Positions 21,306 to 31,795 of a stretch of DNA of 64,000 nt are shown in pieces. The translations under genes were made by a program, and so were the position numbers. The notes under the pieces were generated by a model. It was not told the DNA's origin and searched no databases. It worked only from the letters and a program-made list of their open reading frames with translations. How positions within the stretch are numbered: position 1 is the stretch's first letter; every line of letters starts with the position of its first letter. Source of the DNA: Chionoecetes opilio (Eukaryota; Arthropoda; Malacostraca; Decapoda; Majidae); assembly GCA_016584305.1 (NCBI GenBank), contig JACEEZ010022703.1:121001-185000 (forward strand). The letters are read 5' to 3'.

Positions 21306-24300
21306 CTGGGGAAGAAAAATAATTAAAATTATATAACAATTCACGCCAGAGTAAAAAAAGTTGTATTCCTGATTTTAATGTAAAAAAACTAACAAAAAAA
21401 ACAATCTTTGAAAGTATCCCTCTTATGTTCAACACGTACAGACGACTCTATATTTGGGTAGACATTGGTTGGTCCACAGAATACAACATTGTAGGCTCAT
21501 GCTATAGATATGTTATATGATATGCTATAGGCTATACATAGGATACGTGAATAAGCTGGGAGGGGAAGCCTTGGCCACCAGCTTCTGTCTGGCTTCCCTG
21601 AAGAGTCTTATCAAGCTTGAACCTGAGAACCGCCGCTTCACACTCAAAATGGTAAACTGGGCATTCCTCGTAACACTGTGAGCAGGACAAATAGAATGTT
21701 GGCCAGATGAAGAGGCATGAACAGACAAACCTTCGATGTCCCCCTCAATGTCCCCCTTGAACCTGTGTCCTCACAGATCTTTAAGTTTTTGAACATTTTC
21801 CCAATCACACGTGCTGCTAGACTTAATCACGGGATCAGGACTGCTACTATAACACAATGGGTATGATGGTATGAGACGTAATATTCAGACACACTGTACA
21901 TACACCTACTACACTGGTAGTCGTCTTATAAGGGACTTCTGTACTAGAGGATGATCCCTATTGAATTGCAAGACCAGAGTATTGAAGTATACGAGAAATT
22001 AAGGGAATGCAATGTCAGGAATAAATCTAGACTTATGACGGGCGTTAGGGATATAAAATGCTTTCTCCCCCTACGGTCTTTCAATCTTGCAGTGTACTGT
22101 GATAGTCTTGCATTGCTGTACATACCTTTGTCTATTCACTCTAGCACATTTTGAATCTCTACATTTTGTTATTCTGTTGGAGATTGTAGCTCTTTAGACA
22201 CCAATGTCACCCACCTAACATCTGGTCGGCAAAGGTGGAGGCCAGGCGGGCGTCCCCCAGCATGACGGGGCAGATGGGATGGTTCTCCCCGGCAATGGTG
22301 AACCCGGCGGCCGTCATCTGGGAGCGGAACCTGTCCGTGTTGGCTTGAACCTTCTCAACGAACCCGGCACCCCCAAGAAGCAAATCAAACACCTGAAAAT
22401 GTTCTGAAATATTAATAAAACACCTTCACAGCTTATGAGTTCTATTTGCAAACCTTTAAAAAAAACACTTCTGAAGTCTATCTGAAAAAAAGTGATTCAT
22501 CTAAGTCATTGTGGGAGAATGCTGTATCGGGTATAAGTACTAATAGTAGTAATAGCATAACTTGTACATTTACATTCCTGCTGGCAGATGTGGAGGAATC
22601 AACTCGGTATATTATTGCAAGACTCTGATAGGTAAGGTAAAGATGGGAGCATACGCTAAGCTGCGCGTGGCATGCGGTGCTCATCTCCGTGGCATTAGCC
22701 CTTAGAGCCTGTGGTGGGTGAGGACCCGTTACCCCGGGACACAGGGCTAGTGTGACTCCCGGGTTACCACAGTTACCTTCCCCAGGTTACCCCAGGTACC
22801 CATTTATCAACCCCGAAAGGAAGGAAGAACAGCTGGGTAGGCTGGTCATCGACTTGCCCTGGCCCGGGATCGAACCAGGGCCCGCAGATTCGTAGCCAGG
22901 CACGCTACCTACTGCACCACGGAGGCGACAAGACTGATGCAAGGTATAAATTCTGCCTTAGAAGATCTGAAAATATGTTAAATCATGAATGAAGCTACTT
23001 ATCAATGTACGTATTGAGAATAATGAATTACAATCAATATCAGACCCGTGAACACTATTACACTTACCTTACTGGCGCAGGCAACAACAGGCGGCGGCAG
23101 AGAGTTGGAGAACAGGTAAGGTCTTGCTCGCTGGCGGAGGAGGCCGACTAACTCCTTGGGCCCGGTGGTGTAGCCCCCCGCCGCCCCGCCCAGCGCCTTG
23201 CCCAGTGTGCTGTTGATGATGTCTACTTGGCCCGGCTGCAGACCAAAGTGTTCATCTGTTCCCCTGGAGAAAAACAAATCATTAACCCCTTGAGGCCCAG
23301 AACGTAATTTCCATTGTAATTTGGCTACCATTAGACAATTTGTAGTGAATTAAGCAATATATAATAGCTATGACCTGTTTAGTATCCTTGTCGACTAACT
23401 AATTTGGTATATTCAGTTACTTTTCGTAGTTTTATGGCTAATAACAGACAATTTTTTATGCCAAAGGAAAGATCTGGGCATGAAGGGTTTCTAATAGGAT
23501 GGGGAAAGCGAAGGGGAGTGTCGACAGGGAGGCAGAGATCAAGGCTTTTCTCTTAAGAGGAAGTACCCAAAATTAAAACAGTATTTGATGAGCAGAGGTA
23601 GAGGTTGACACGGGAATTAAACAATATGTAAAGGATAAAAACGGAGATATCAAAGTGGTGGAGAGGGAGGCGAGAGAAAGATGGAGAGAATATTTTGAGA
23701 CGCTGCTGAATGTAGAAAATAACAACGAGCTGGAGGAAGTTTAAATGGTGGAAGGTTCAGTGGAAAATATAATAGAAAAATAGGTAGTAAGAACACTGCA
23801 AGGGATGAAAGATTTAAAGGCACCAGGTCCATCGGGTGTCAGCAGTGATATATCTGACCGGTTACAGGGAGTTTCGTACACAAGTTGTTTCGTACACCGA
23901 TTTGGAGTTTTTAGTACATACCTGGTGTCGATTCGTAACTCTAGTAGTCAAGTTCAACTCTCAGCTGAGTGTACGAAAAGACTATGGCTACATAATAGTA
24001 CATATAGACTACGAAACAACTTTTTGGTGTACGAATCTACTGGTGTACGAACTGACTGCACCCCATCTGACGTACCTTCCAGTCTTCCCAAAGAATCCCG
24101 TAGCGTGGCAGTCGTCAATAAACACCATGGCATTGTACTTCTCAGCCAGGGCGCAGATCTGAGGCAGCGGCGCCACATTGCCGTCCATGCTGAACACGCC
24201 GTCTGTCACGATCAGCTTCATCCGGGCATCCTTAGCCTCTTGTAGCTTGACTTCCAGGTCTAAAAACAGCAAGGAAATAGTTAGTGCAGAGTCAATAGGG

Positions 24301-27300
24301 AGTTTTAAAAGGAGGCTGGACAGTGTTATGGATGGGGATGAAAGGTTGATGTAGGTAGTGTTAAGTAACAGGAACTACCACGTGTAGGTCTCCCAGCCTC
24401 TTGTAGCTTGACTTCCAGATCTATAAACACAGGGAGGAAATATAAACCATAAATATAGATGAGGCATTCCATACGTTTCCAAAGTATTTAAGCCTTAGAG
24501 AGACAACTGGAGGGTAGGAATAATGCGTATTTTCCCATAAACCCAACATAAGAATGGAAAAAAAGTATGAAAGCTTACTTTAAATACAGTTTAGGGTGAT
24601 ACAAGGCACTTCAATATTCCCTTAATGTGAACACTGAGCACACGTCAATCAAGAACAGACTGCAATACAAGGTAAGGTATGAGAGGAGCTATAATAACAA
24701 GGTATAATAAGGTTTGAGAAGTGCTACACAAGATGGGGAAAAAAAAAAAAATAGCACAAAATATATATATATTTTTTTTTACTAAATAAATAAAAATAAA
24801 AATTATAGCACAATAAAAAATAAAATTAAAACTTTCAAACTTCAAAGACTAGTTAGTTCATACAATAAATACTCTGAACAGGTCACCTTGCATGTTCTTG
24901 TGCTGGTATCTGGCTTTCTGAGCTTTGCACAGGCGAATCCCGTCAATGATTGAAGCGTGATTCAACTCGTCTGAGAAAATAGCGTCTTGTGGCGTCATCA
25001 GGATCTCGAACAGCCCGGCATTGGCATCAAAACAGGAGGCATACAGAATGGCATCCTCAAGACAGTGGAATTTTGCTATTTTTTCCTCTAGTTCCTGAAA
25101 AGAATTGGTGAACCTTGATTAGTGGACAACATAAGAACATAAGAAAATAAGGAAGCTACAAGAGGCTGGGAGACCTACACGTGGTAGTTCCTGTTACTTA
25201 ACACTACCTACATTCACCTTTCATCCCCATCCATGATCTAGCCTCCTTCTAAAGCTCCCTAATGACTCAGCACTAACCACCTGACGACTGAGTCCATTCC
25301 AGTCATTTACCACCCTATTTGTGAACCAGTTTTTCCCTATTTATTTTTTAAATCTATGCTTTTCCAGTTTAAATCCATTACTTCTTGTGCTCCCCTGCCC
25401 CACCAATAAAGTGTTCAGGAGCACAACACTACCATTGGAAAGGCTACACTTTCAGGCAAAGTAATAACAATTGTCATTATAAAGTTTGGACAATTTTTGG
25501 CAACATTAAGTAGTTTGTGTCAGACTTTCCTGCTGTGATTCTCAATGCAATGATAATTATTCATAACACACATGACAAACAAGCAGAATGAAGACATCAC
25601 GTATATAGACAATGATGAGTGTAAACAGTCCGTACAATCCAGACCAAATACTAGCAAAGAGTCACCAGGGAAGGACAGAAGCACATGTTCCCTACTGATC
25701 AATAATTATGCCATTTACCCAATAAACTACAACATTTTTTTTTTAGTGAGTGTGTATGTAGGCTACAGTATACCTATATATTTTTCATTGTGCTTTTAAA
25801 GATTTATGAAGTCAGTGGCGCAGCTAGGTGGGCAAGTGTATCAATGGGGGGCACTGTGGCAGGCGTGGCTCAGGGGCATGCTGATGCACACAGAAGGGTA
25901 TTAAGGCATTCGTCAGTCACAGGTCCCAGCAGATTACGGCAGCCTTGGCCACCGTAGCTACGCCCACTGGCTATAGCTGATCTGACGTTTTAATAAAGTA
26001 GAAAGATAACGAGGCAACAGCCATTACTTAACAGGGAGGACCAAACAGCCTCAAATCACACGTAAAGCTCTCACTCCCTCCCTCCCTGACTCCAGTAGCG
26101 CCGCCAGGACATGGTGACATGGGTGGCCAAGGGTGGACACAGATCTATTGGGGTGGCCAGGGCATAGCAGAATACGGCAGCCATGGCCAGGGGGGGGACC
26201 TGGTTATCATGGGGCTTTCTCCTCCCAGCTGCCTGCCATGCACACACGCCCTGCCTGATAGCTAGCGCGCCCTCGACTGTCGCTCATACAGGAATACTCA
26301 AGCAGGTCAACTCTGGTCGTTACTGCTTCGAAACACTAAACCATTCCCTCAGTTTCCTTCCCCTGCCCTGACCTATTGACCTTTGACCAATAATGCTTGA
26401 CCTGTAACGTTATCTAAGTCTTAAATGTTAGTGAATGTGAGTTAGTAATAGTGTTGGCGTAGTTTTGTAGTATTTTTTTAAAGGTTCTGTTGCTAGGGTT
26501 CGTTAGTGCTTCGAACTCGTTAACAACATCGCATTATCATCCGGTATCTTTTTTTTCTTCTTTTTTTGGGCTACGTAGTTTGTGGGTTGTTAAGTGACTT
26601 GATTGCTTTGTTGACAGTGGCGTAGTTAGGTATCAAACTATCTATCAAGGGGGGGGGGGGCACTAGGCAAGCACTCTGATGCCACATAGAAGGGTATATT
26701 CTAAAATCAGATCAGTGGTGGGTGTTAGAGCATTATACAGAATACGGCAGCCATGGCTAGTGTGTGGGGGGGGGGGGCACAGGACCATAGCTACGCCACT
26801 GTATGAACTACTGTCAATAAATACTTACCTATCAAACAATGCATTAAATAAATCAATACAATAATGGTTTCAAGATCGTTGTTGATGTACTCACCAGGTG
26901 GAGGGTCTGAGTGCCGCAAATAAACCGCACCGAGGACAGTCCCGCCCCATACTTGTCCAAGGCGTCCTTGCCCGCCTGCACCACCTCGGGGTGACTCTGT
27001 AACAACACACGCCCAGGGCAAGGACACTATTAGGATCAAAGGATTAGAAACACAACTCATACATTCAAATATGGAAATTGCTAGTCAGAATTACGCATGT
27101 CAGATCATTTCAAGGATGGGGATGAAAGGTGGATGTAGGTAGTATTAAGTAACAGGAACTACCACGTGTAGGTCTCGCGGCCTCTTGTAGCTTCCTTATT
27201 TTCTTATGTTCTTATGATACAAAACTATGGTAACATTCACACGATGACTGAGCCACTCACGAAAGGCCGAGGTAGTTGTTGGCGCAGAAGTTTAGCACGC

Positions 27301-27474
27301 CTTCCGTCCTGCCCTTAACGTGGATGGTGACCGCCTGCTTACTGGTGATCTCACGCTCGGCCTTCCACGTGCCCGCCTCACGGATGCCCTCAAGCTCCCC
27401 CGCCAGGATGCCCCGACACGCCGCCTGGGCATGGCTCTGACGTGTGCCCAGTAGCCTTACCAGGTACCCGCGCC
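21148..27474 (-). CDS. GCAT: Glycine C-acetyltransferase (2-amino-3-ketobutyrate CoA ligase), 5' exon unresolved
   Basis: Seven exons on - strand: 27474-27261, 26996-26895, 25094-24887, 24259-24076, 23263-23068, 22392-22215 and 21305-21148. They cover essentially the whole mature enzyme (about 412 residues found; human 419). The enzyme is PLP-dependent, acts in mitochondria after threonine dehydrogenase, and cleaves 2-amino-3-ketobutyrate with CoA to glycine and acetyl-CoA. Visible signatures are [60 protein letters not shown], the PLP-lysine motif [28 protein letters not shown] and [14 protein letters not shown]; the end is [13 protein letters not shown]...GVVD-stop. All phases agree except the junction of the first two exons found, where one G appears missing. 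The first exon found starts in phase 1, so the Met and targeting peptide lie upstream. Confidence 0.93.
22215..22392 (-). CDS. GCAT exon: VFDLLLGG to ADQML
   Basis: Acceptor TTTCAG at the right; encodes [19 protein letters not shown], then [12 protein letters not shown]; donor GTGGGT, phase 1. Confidence 0.92.
22640..22928 (-). mobile_element. tRNA-derived SINE
   Basis: On - strand it starts GCCTCCGTGGTGCAGTAGG (A-box TGGTGCAGTAGG), with B-box GGTTCGATCCC about 50 bp on. A 200-bp body (GATAAATGGGTACCTGGGG, then GGTAACTGTGGTAACCCGG) follows. The tRNA-like head has lost a sensible cloverleaf, so this is a SINE and not a tRNA gene. It sits in a GCAT intron, in the gene's own orientation. Confidence 0.8.
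23068..23263 (-). CDS. GCAT exon with PLP lysine
   Basis: Encodes [35 protein letters not shown] and [19 protein letters not shown]. The lysine of LGKALGG is the expected Schiff-base residue. Donor GTAAGT, phase 0. Confidence 0.95.
23282..23491 (-). mobile_element. TTAA-flanked MITE, copy 6
   Basis: TTAACCCCTTGAGGCCCAG at the left; the right end TGGGCATGAAGGG has lost TTAA. It begins 18 bp outside the 5' end of the PLP-lysine exon, in its acceptor region. Confidence 0.8.
23495..23864 (+). pseudogene. Degenerate non-LTR retrotransposon reverse-transcriptase fragment
   Basis: Frames with stops encode [13 protein letters not shown] and, further on, [15 protein letters not shown]. These are the linker and first conserved blocks of LINE reverse transcriptases (the W-x-x-YF/HFE-x-LLN and GKAPGPDGI-type motifs). 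It is antisense to GCAT, inside an intron, with internal stops. Confidence 0.7.
23865..24058 (+). mobile_element. MITE with GTACGAAACAAC-type ends, copy 2
   Basis: CAGGGAGTTTCGTACACAAG at the left and GTGTACGAACTGACTG at the right. It is related to 4471-4738 in the opposite orientation and lies 17 bp downstream of a GCAT exon. Confidence 0.75.
24076..24259 (-). CDS. GCAT exon: DLEVKLQEA to GFFGKTGR
   Basis: Acceptor CTGTTTTTAG|ACCTGG completes the split Asp codon. Contains [17 protein letters not shown] and [11 protein letters not shown]. Donor GTACGT, phase 2. Its acceptor and first codons are duplicated at 24389-24436. Confidence 0.93.
24282..24412 (+). mobile_element. LINE 3' end inserted between duplicated GCAT acceptors
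   Basis: From AGTTAGTGCAGAGTCAATAG to GTAGGTCTCCCAGCCTC. The roughly 45 bp on each side are copies of each other and contain the GCAT splice acceptor. The LINE tail and GCAT exon share AGCCTCTTGTAGCTT at the junction. Confidence 0.8.
24887..25094 (-). CDS. GCAT exon: [10 protein letters not shown] to KNMQ
   Basis: Acceptor TTCTTTTCAG; encodes [19 protein letters not shown] and [18 protein letters not shown]; donor GTGACC, phase 1. Confidence 0.93.
25121..25575 (-). mobile_element. LINE end, inverted near-identical copy of 10877-11330
   Basis: On - strand it carries the same 5' limit, the same coding tail and the same private variants as the copy in PIP4P intron 4. It ends at TTCTTATGTT and lies 26 bp outside a GCAT exon. 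Confidence 0.85.
25813..25969. mobile_element. MITE with CAGTGGCGYAGCTA ends, copy 1
   Basis: The left end CAGTGGCGCAGCTAGG is mirrored by GTAGCTACGCCCACTGG. The shared interior word is ACGGCAGCC. Such ends are seen in non-autonomous class II elements; I do not assign a superfamily. Confidence 0.65.
26089..26215. mobile_element. Partial copy of the CAGTGGCG element
   Basis: A degraded relative sharing CAGTAGCGCCGCCAGG and AGAATACGGCAGCCATGGC with the copies at 25813 and 26615; the right end is not found. Confidence 0.45.
26615..26811. mobile_element. MITE with CAGTGGCGTAGTTA ends, copy 2
   Basis: CAGTGGCGTAGTTAGG at the left and ATAGCTACGCCACTG at the right, with two G-runs of 12-14 bases and ACGGCAGCCATGGC inside. 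Confidence 0.75.
26895..26996 (-). CDS. GCAT exon: SHPEVVQAG to TLHL
   Basis: Acceptor GTTACAG; encodes [19 protein letters not shown]; donor GTGAGT, phase 0. The preceding exon ends in phase 2, so one base is missing at that junction. Confidence 0.93.
27105..27217 (+). mobile_element. LINE 3' end fragment
   Basis: GGATGGGGATGAAAGGTGG to TTCTTATGTTCTTATG; 5' truncated; lies 44 bp downstream of the GCAT exon ending at 27261. Confidence 0.75.
27261..27474 (-). CDS. GCAT first exon found: RGYLVRLLG to NNYLGLS
   Basis: Acceptor TTCCCAG|GG starts in phase 1. Encodes [20 protein letters not shown], then [11 protein letters not shown]. Reads CTT-TC before donor GTGAGT; an extra G (TCG|GTGAGT) would restore Ser and phase 0. 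Confidence 0.9.
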
Positions 27475-27511
27475 CTGGGAAGACAATTATACACTATTTA
27501 TAGCAGGTAGA

Positions 27512-27653
27512 ACAAGTAACGGATTCAAACTGGAAAAGCGTAGATTTTAAAAAGAAGAAACTGGTTCACAAATAGGGTGGTAAATGATTGGAATAAAGTC
27601 AGTCGTCAGGTAGTTAGTGTGGAGTCAATAGGGAGCTTTAAAAGGAGGCTGGA
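27512..27653 (+). mobile_element. 3'-truncated LINE fragment between duplicated GCAT acceptors
   Basis: TTCAAACTGGAAAAGCG to TTAAAAGGAGGCTGGA; unlike the other copies it lacks the normal 3' tail. About 27 bp of GCAT exon plus acceptor (27458-27484) is repeated right after it (27653-27679) with one mismatch. Confidence 0.8.
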
Positions 27654-27839
27654 CCAGGTACCCGCGCCCTGGGAACACATGGAAGGAGGCATGTAGTGCG
27701 GCCGCGGGAGAGGGTGATAAGTCGTAATACTTCATAGCGAGGCATAGGTGACTGGTTTTTGTAATTTTTTGGGGGGGAAGATGGGATTTTCGGTGTGAAT
27801 TATTGACAGTGGAGGGTTTTTTTGGGGGTACTATTCCAG

Positions 27840-27945
27840 ATGAACACCGAACTCACTTTGGTGGACGAAACAATTTTTTTCTGGTGTGTTTTTATGTGTT
27901 TTGAATGAATCTGCTAACCGTTTCTGTCGCAATTTATTATTATTA
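27840..27945. repeat. Interspersed repeat shared with 61795-61910
   Basis: Both segments contain AACACCGAA.TCACTTTGG and ACCGTTTCTGTCGCAA with similar spacing. It is an unnamed low-copy repeat. Confidence 0.5.
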
Positions 27946-27975
27946 TTATTATTATTATTTTTTTTAGGTAGATAA

Positions 27976-28015
<40 letters not shown>

Positions 28016-28200
28016 GTTAGGTAGGTTAGGTTAGGTATAGTTAGGTAGGTTAGATTAGGTTAGGTATAATTAGTTTTTGGTATTGTGATAGAAGAAAAGG
28101 TTAGGTTTAGGTATAGGTTAGGTTAGGTATAGGTTAGGTTAGGTATGGGTTAAGGTTAGGTTAGGTATAGGTTCAAGTTATTTATTTTTGTTATTTTGGG
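27940..28200. repeat. T-run and degenerate TTAGG/GGTATAGGTTA repeats
   Basis: A 39-base T-run is followed by irregular GGTTAGGTTAGGTATA units, a second interstitial telomere-like block. Confidence 0.8.
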
Positions 28201-28546
28201 GGGATGTACAAGTGACAATTATTATTTATTTTTTGCGAGGTACGTGCGTTTTTTTTAGAGAAGGGGAGGGGGGGGGGGGATTTTCGGTGTGAATTATTGA
28301 CATGGTAGGATTTTTTTTGTTTATTTTTGGGGTGTACAAGTGACAATTAGTATTATTATTATTTTTATTTCTCGTGTGTGTGTGTAAATACTACTACAAA
28401 TGTACTGACATAACACTTCATGCCAACGTAACAAATAAGAGGAAAGAAAGAGAAAGAAATTAAAAAGACAGAATAAGAGAAGACAACTAACTAAAGACCC
28501 AGACAGCAAGACCATACATGATACATAATACATGAATAGTCATACA

Positions 28547-28638
28547 TAAAGGTGGATGTAGGTAGTATTAAGTAACAGGAACTACCACGTGTAGGTCCCG
28601 CGGCCTCTTATAGCTTCCTTATTTTCTTGTGTTCTTAA
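28547..28638 (+). mobile_element. LINE 3' end fragment
   Basis: AAGGTGGATGTAGGTAGTAT to TTATTTTCTTGTGTTCTT; related to the fragment at 27105 (both have the GTAGTATTAAG variant). Confidence 0.7.
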
Positions 28639-28665
28639 TAATTCATGGCGAGGTATAGGAGACAA

Positions 28666-28666
<1 letters not shown>

Positions 28667-28746
<80 letters not shown>

Positions 28747-28905
28747 TGGGTGGGTGTGTGGGGGGGTTGGTGTTGTGAGTGTGTGTGTGTGTTGTGTGTG
28801 GGTGGGTTGTGTGTGTGTGTGTGTGTGTGGTATTGTGTGGGTGTGTGTGCGTTGTGTGTGAGTGGGGTTCTGTGTGTGGGTGGTGTGGTGGTGGGTGGGT
28901 GTGTG
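28667..28905. repeat. (GT)n microsatellite with GGGT variants
   Basis: About 80 bp of pure GT, then about 160 bp of GT/GGGT mixtures. Further GT/CA tracts lie at 29071-29160 and 29443-29482. Confidence 0.95.
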
Positions 28906-29444
28906 TCTTCACATGGTCTTGTCGCGGCTGGCTCGCGTCGCTAGTCTTTACCCTCCAGTGCAGTTGAGCTCATTATTACCGATTATGGCAATGCTGGACC
29001 TCACACACCATCCCCTTGCTCAAGGAGACGTCACCGCCCGAATTTAAGTGAAAATCCCCGAAAGGGATCCCGTGTTTGTGTGTGTGTGTGTGTGTAGGTG
29101 TGTGTGGTGGTGTGTGTGGTGTGTTGTGTGTGTGTGTGTGTGATGTGTGTGTGTGTGTGTATACAAGAGTCAAAACAACAGTAGAAGATCCACCCTCAGG
29201 AGAGCCGGCCATTGGGAGGCACGCAATACGGGTGTCTGTGTGAAGCAGGAGGGAGGAGCTAGGGTGTCTGCCTCCTGCCCGCTGCTCCGCCAAGCCCTTA
29301 CGTCACACCGCCCTCGGGAGTCGCTCCCTACAACACGCAAACAACACACAAGTATACTGCCTCACACTATGCCCGGCCCACACTACCTTCCTTACGCACT
29401 GAGGGGACACAACACACTGCCAACCACTGAGAGGAGGGATTTGG

Positions 29445-29484
<40 letters not shown>

Positions 29485-30042
29485 GACAACCACCAACCAA
29501 CCAACCTGTCCAAAATTACTCTTACCCTACCTACAACATCCTAATCATGAACAAGGCGAAATAACAACAAATCAACAAGTGAGATTAACCTTATTTCATT
29601 CCCATGGTACCCACGCACGTAACAGAGGGCCTCAAAACAGCACCACAGAGACGCGTCACAGAGGCTTCTTGGCAGTGGTGGTGCGGTGGGTAAGACAGAG
29701 GAGCCAATGAGAGTGCGTTCAGGGGTACACAGCGCTACCCTACACCCAGAAATACCCTCCCAGCACCTCCCTCACAGTTACATGACCAGTACATAAACAC
29801 GAATAACTTTTTTTCTGTATTGCTGTATCTTGTCTTGTCTTGTCACTTGTGTATACTTGCCCCCCCCCCTCCCCCCCTTTTGTAACTTCCTGAGGTTGAT
29901 TTCCATGAGGTTGAGGGAAATCAGGGAATACTAACTCTGCGTGTGTGGATAATGACTTCAAAAACCCACAATGAGGATAAGAAATAACAATGCCAGAGGA
30001 AACAGTTACGATGGTTTGGTTGTTGTCAGGCTGGGGTAAGGG

Positions 30043-30123
<81 letters not shown>

Positions 30124-30200
30124 ATAAAAACGTGGTGGAGAGAGAGAGAGAGAGAGAGACAGAGAGAGAGAGGAAGGAGAGAGAGAGAGAGAGAGAGAGA

Positions 30201-30282
<82 letters not shown>

Positions 30283-30285
30283 AGA
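30043..30285. repeat. (CA)n then (GA)n microsatellite
   Basis: CA array to about 30121 followed by GA array to about 30280. ORFs here are artefacts. Confidence 0.95.
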
Positions 30286-30516
30286 CAGATAAATATAAAA
30301 ACACAGTAAGATAGTTAGACAGACAGACAAACAGAAAGACAGACAGAAAGAAAGACAGGCAGACAGATATAATAACACAACAAAATGAGACACACGCACA
30401 CACACACGCGGCTGACCTTCCCGCCATAATCACAGGTTGCGACTAGGGGAAAAAAAGAAAGAACTCGCCTGAGGTGTAGCAATTATCCCTCCTGCCAGCC
30501 AGCCGCTCCTCTCCAG

Positions 30517-30520
30517 TGTG

Positions 30521-30556
<36 letters not shown>

Positions 30557-30575
30557 GTTTGTAGTTGTAAGTAGT

Positions 30576-30616
<41 letters not shown>

Positions 30617-30666
30617 TTCTCCAGTGGTTAGCCCGTGGTAGTAGTAGTCTCTCCAGTGGTTAACCC

Positions 30667-30753
<87 letters not shown>

Positions 30754-30755
30754 CC
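30517..30755. repeat. (GTA)n microsatellite, interrupted
   Basis: GTA/GTG blocks interrupted twice by CTCCAGTGGTTARCCCGTGG. A GT tract follows at 30866-30902. Confidence 0.95.
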
Positions 30756-30862
30756 GTGTGATGGTGATGCCTAAAAAATAAAAATAAAATAAAAAATAAA
30801 ATTCTATGAAAAAAAAAAAAAAAAAATAGAAATGGAATCATACACAAATTCCTATGAAGCGA

Positions 30863-30905
<43 letters not shown>

Positions 30906-31271
30906 GACCCCACAGCCTCGGGTCACAACGAGCACAGGAAACGTGCACTCGTATTACTGTTCCCTCTCCCCTCCCTCCCTCCCTTCCCCTCCACACGCCC
31001 GCATAGTCCCGTTGTCTGGGAGAGTATGTGGCGTTTACTGTTGAACACGTCAGGTCAGGTTACGTTAGGTTACGGTATAGGATAAGTAATATTTACCTTG
31101 ACATCCCGCATTAACTTTGTGTGGGAATCACAAGGAGGGTATTTTCGAGAAAATCCTAAGGTTAGTTTCGGAGCTACAGCCAAGCGTCTTCACTAGGAAA
31201 CCACCTACTCGCATAGAGAACGGGAGTATGTGGCCGCCCCAAGGTCACCGCGCCCCGGGGACACCACGCGA

Positions 31272-31312
<41 letters not shown>

Positions 31313-31333
31313 CACTCACACCCTTGATCACAC

Positions 31334-31535
31334 ACTGACTTTATATATACCCTTATTAGGGGTATATTATATATACCGCTAATAAGGGGTATATTATATA
31401 TACCCCTAATAAGGGGTATATTATATATTCCCCTATTATTATATACTAGCCGCAAAGCTGCCCTCCGGGCGGACTTTTTGGCTAGCTCCTGCGGAGGGCT
31501 ATTAGTGGGCCTTCGGCCCACCAAACACAGACTCT
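31334..31535. repeat. AT-rich palindromic repeats followed by GC-rich stem-loops
   Basis: Two to three units of about 37 bp built from the palindrome-like ATATACCCCTAATAAGGGGT, then GCCCTCCGGGC, CTCCTGCGGAG and GGGCCTTCGGCCC hairpins within 75 bp. Confidence 0.7.
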
Positions 31536-31579
31536 CCAGATAGCCCCTTCTAACTTAACTGAAATCATGGATGTAGAAA

Positions 31580-31795
31580 TGTATGTATTCCCCCCACCCA
31601 TTCACTCACCCATTAACCATCACCCCCCACTCATTCACTCACCCATTACCCATCACCACACACCCATTCACTCACCCCCAACCTATTCCCTCACCCATCA
31701 CCCCCCACCCATTCACTCACCCATCACCCCACACCCATTACCCATCACCCCACCCATTCACTCACCCATTACCCATCACCCTACATCAAGGTTTC
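31580..31795. repeat. CACCCATTCACTCACCCAT-type minisatellite
   Basis: Irregular tandem CCCAT/CACTCACC units over about 215 bp. Confidence 0.85.

Noticed and set aside
22850..22928. Possible tRNA gene with A and B boxes
   Set aside because: No good cloverleaf, and it is fused to a 200-bp body, so it is a SINE head.
29160..29345. TGACGTAA (CRE-like) and GC-rich stretch as a GCAT promoter
   Set aside because: A single short motif without a mapped 5' exon is not enough support.
30400..30433. MIMAGR start with a GTCAGC donor as GCAT exon 1
   Set aside because: It ends in phase 2, while the next GCAT exon needs phase 1, and the donor is weak.
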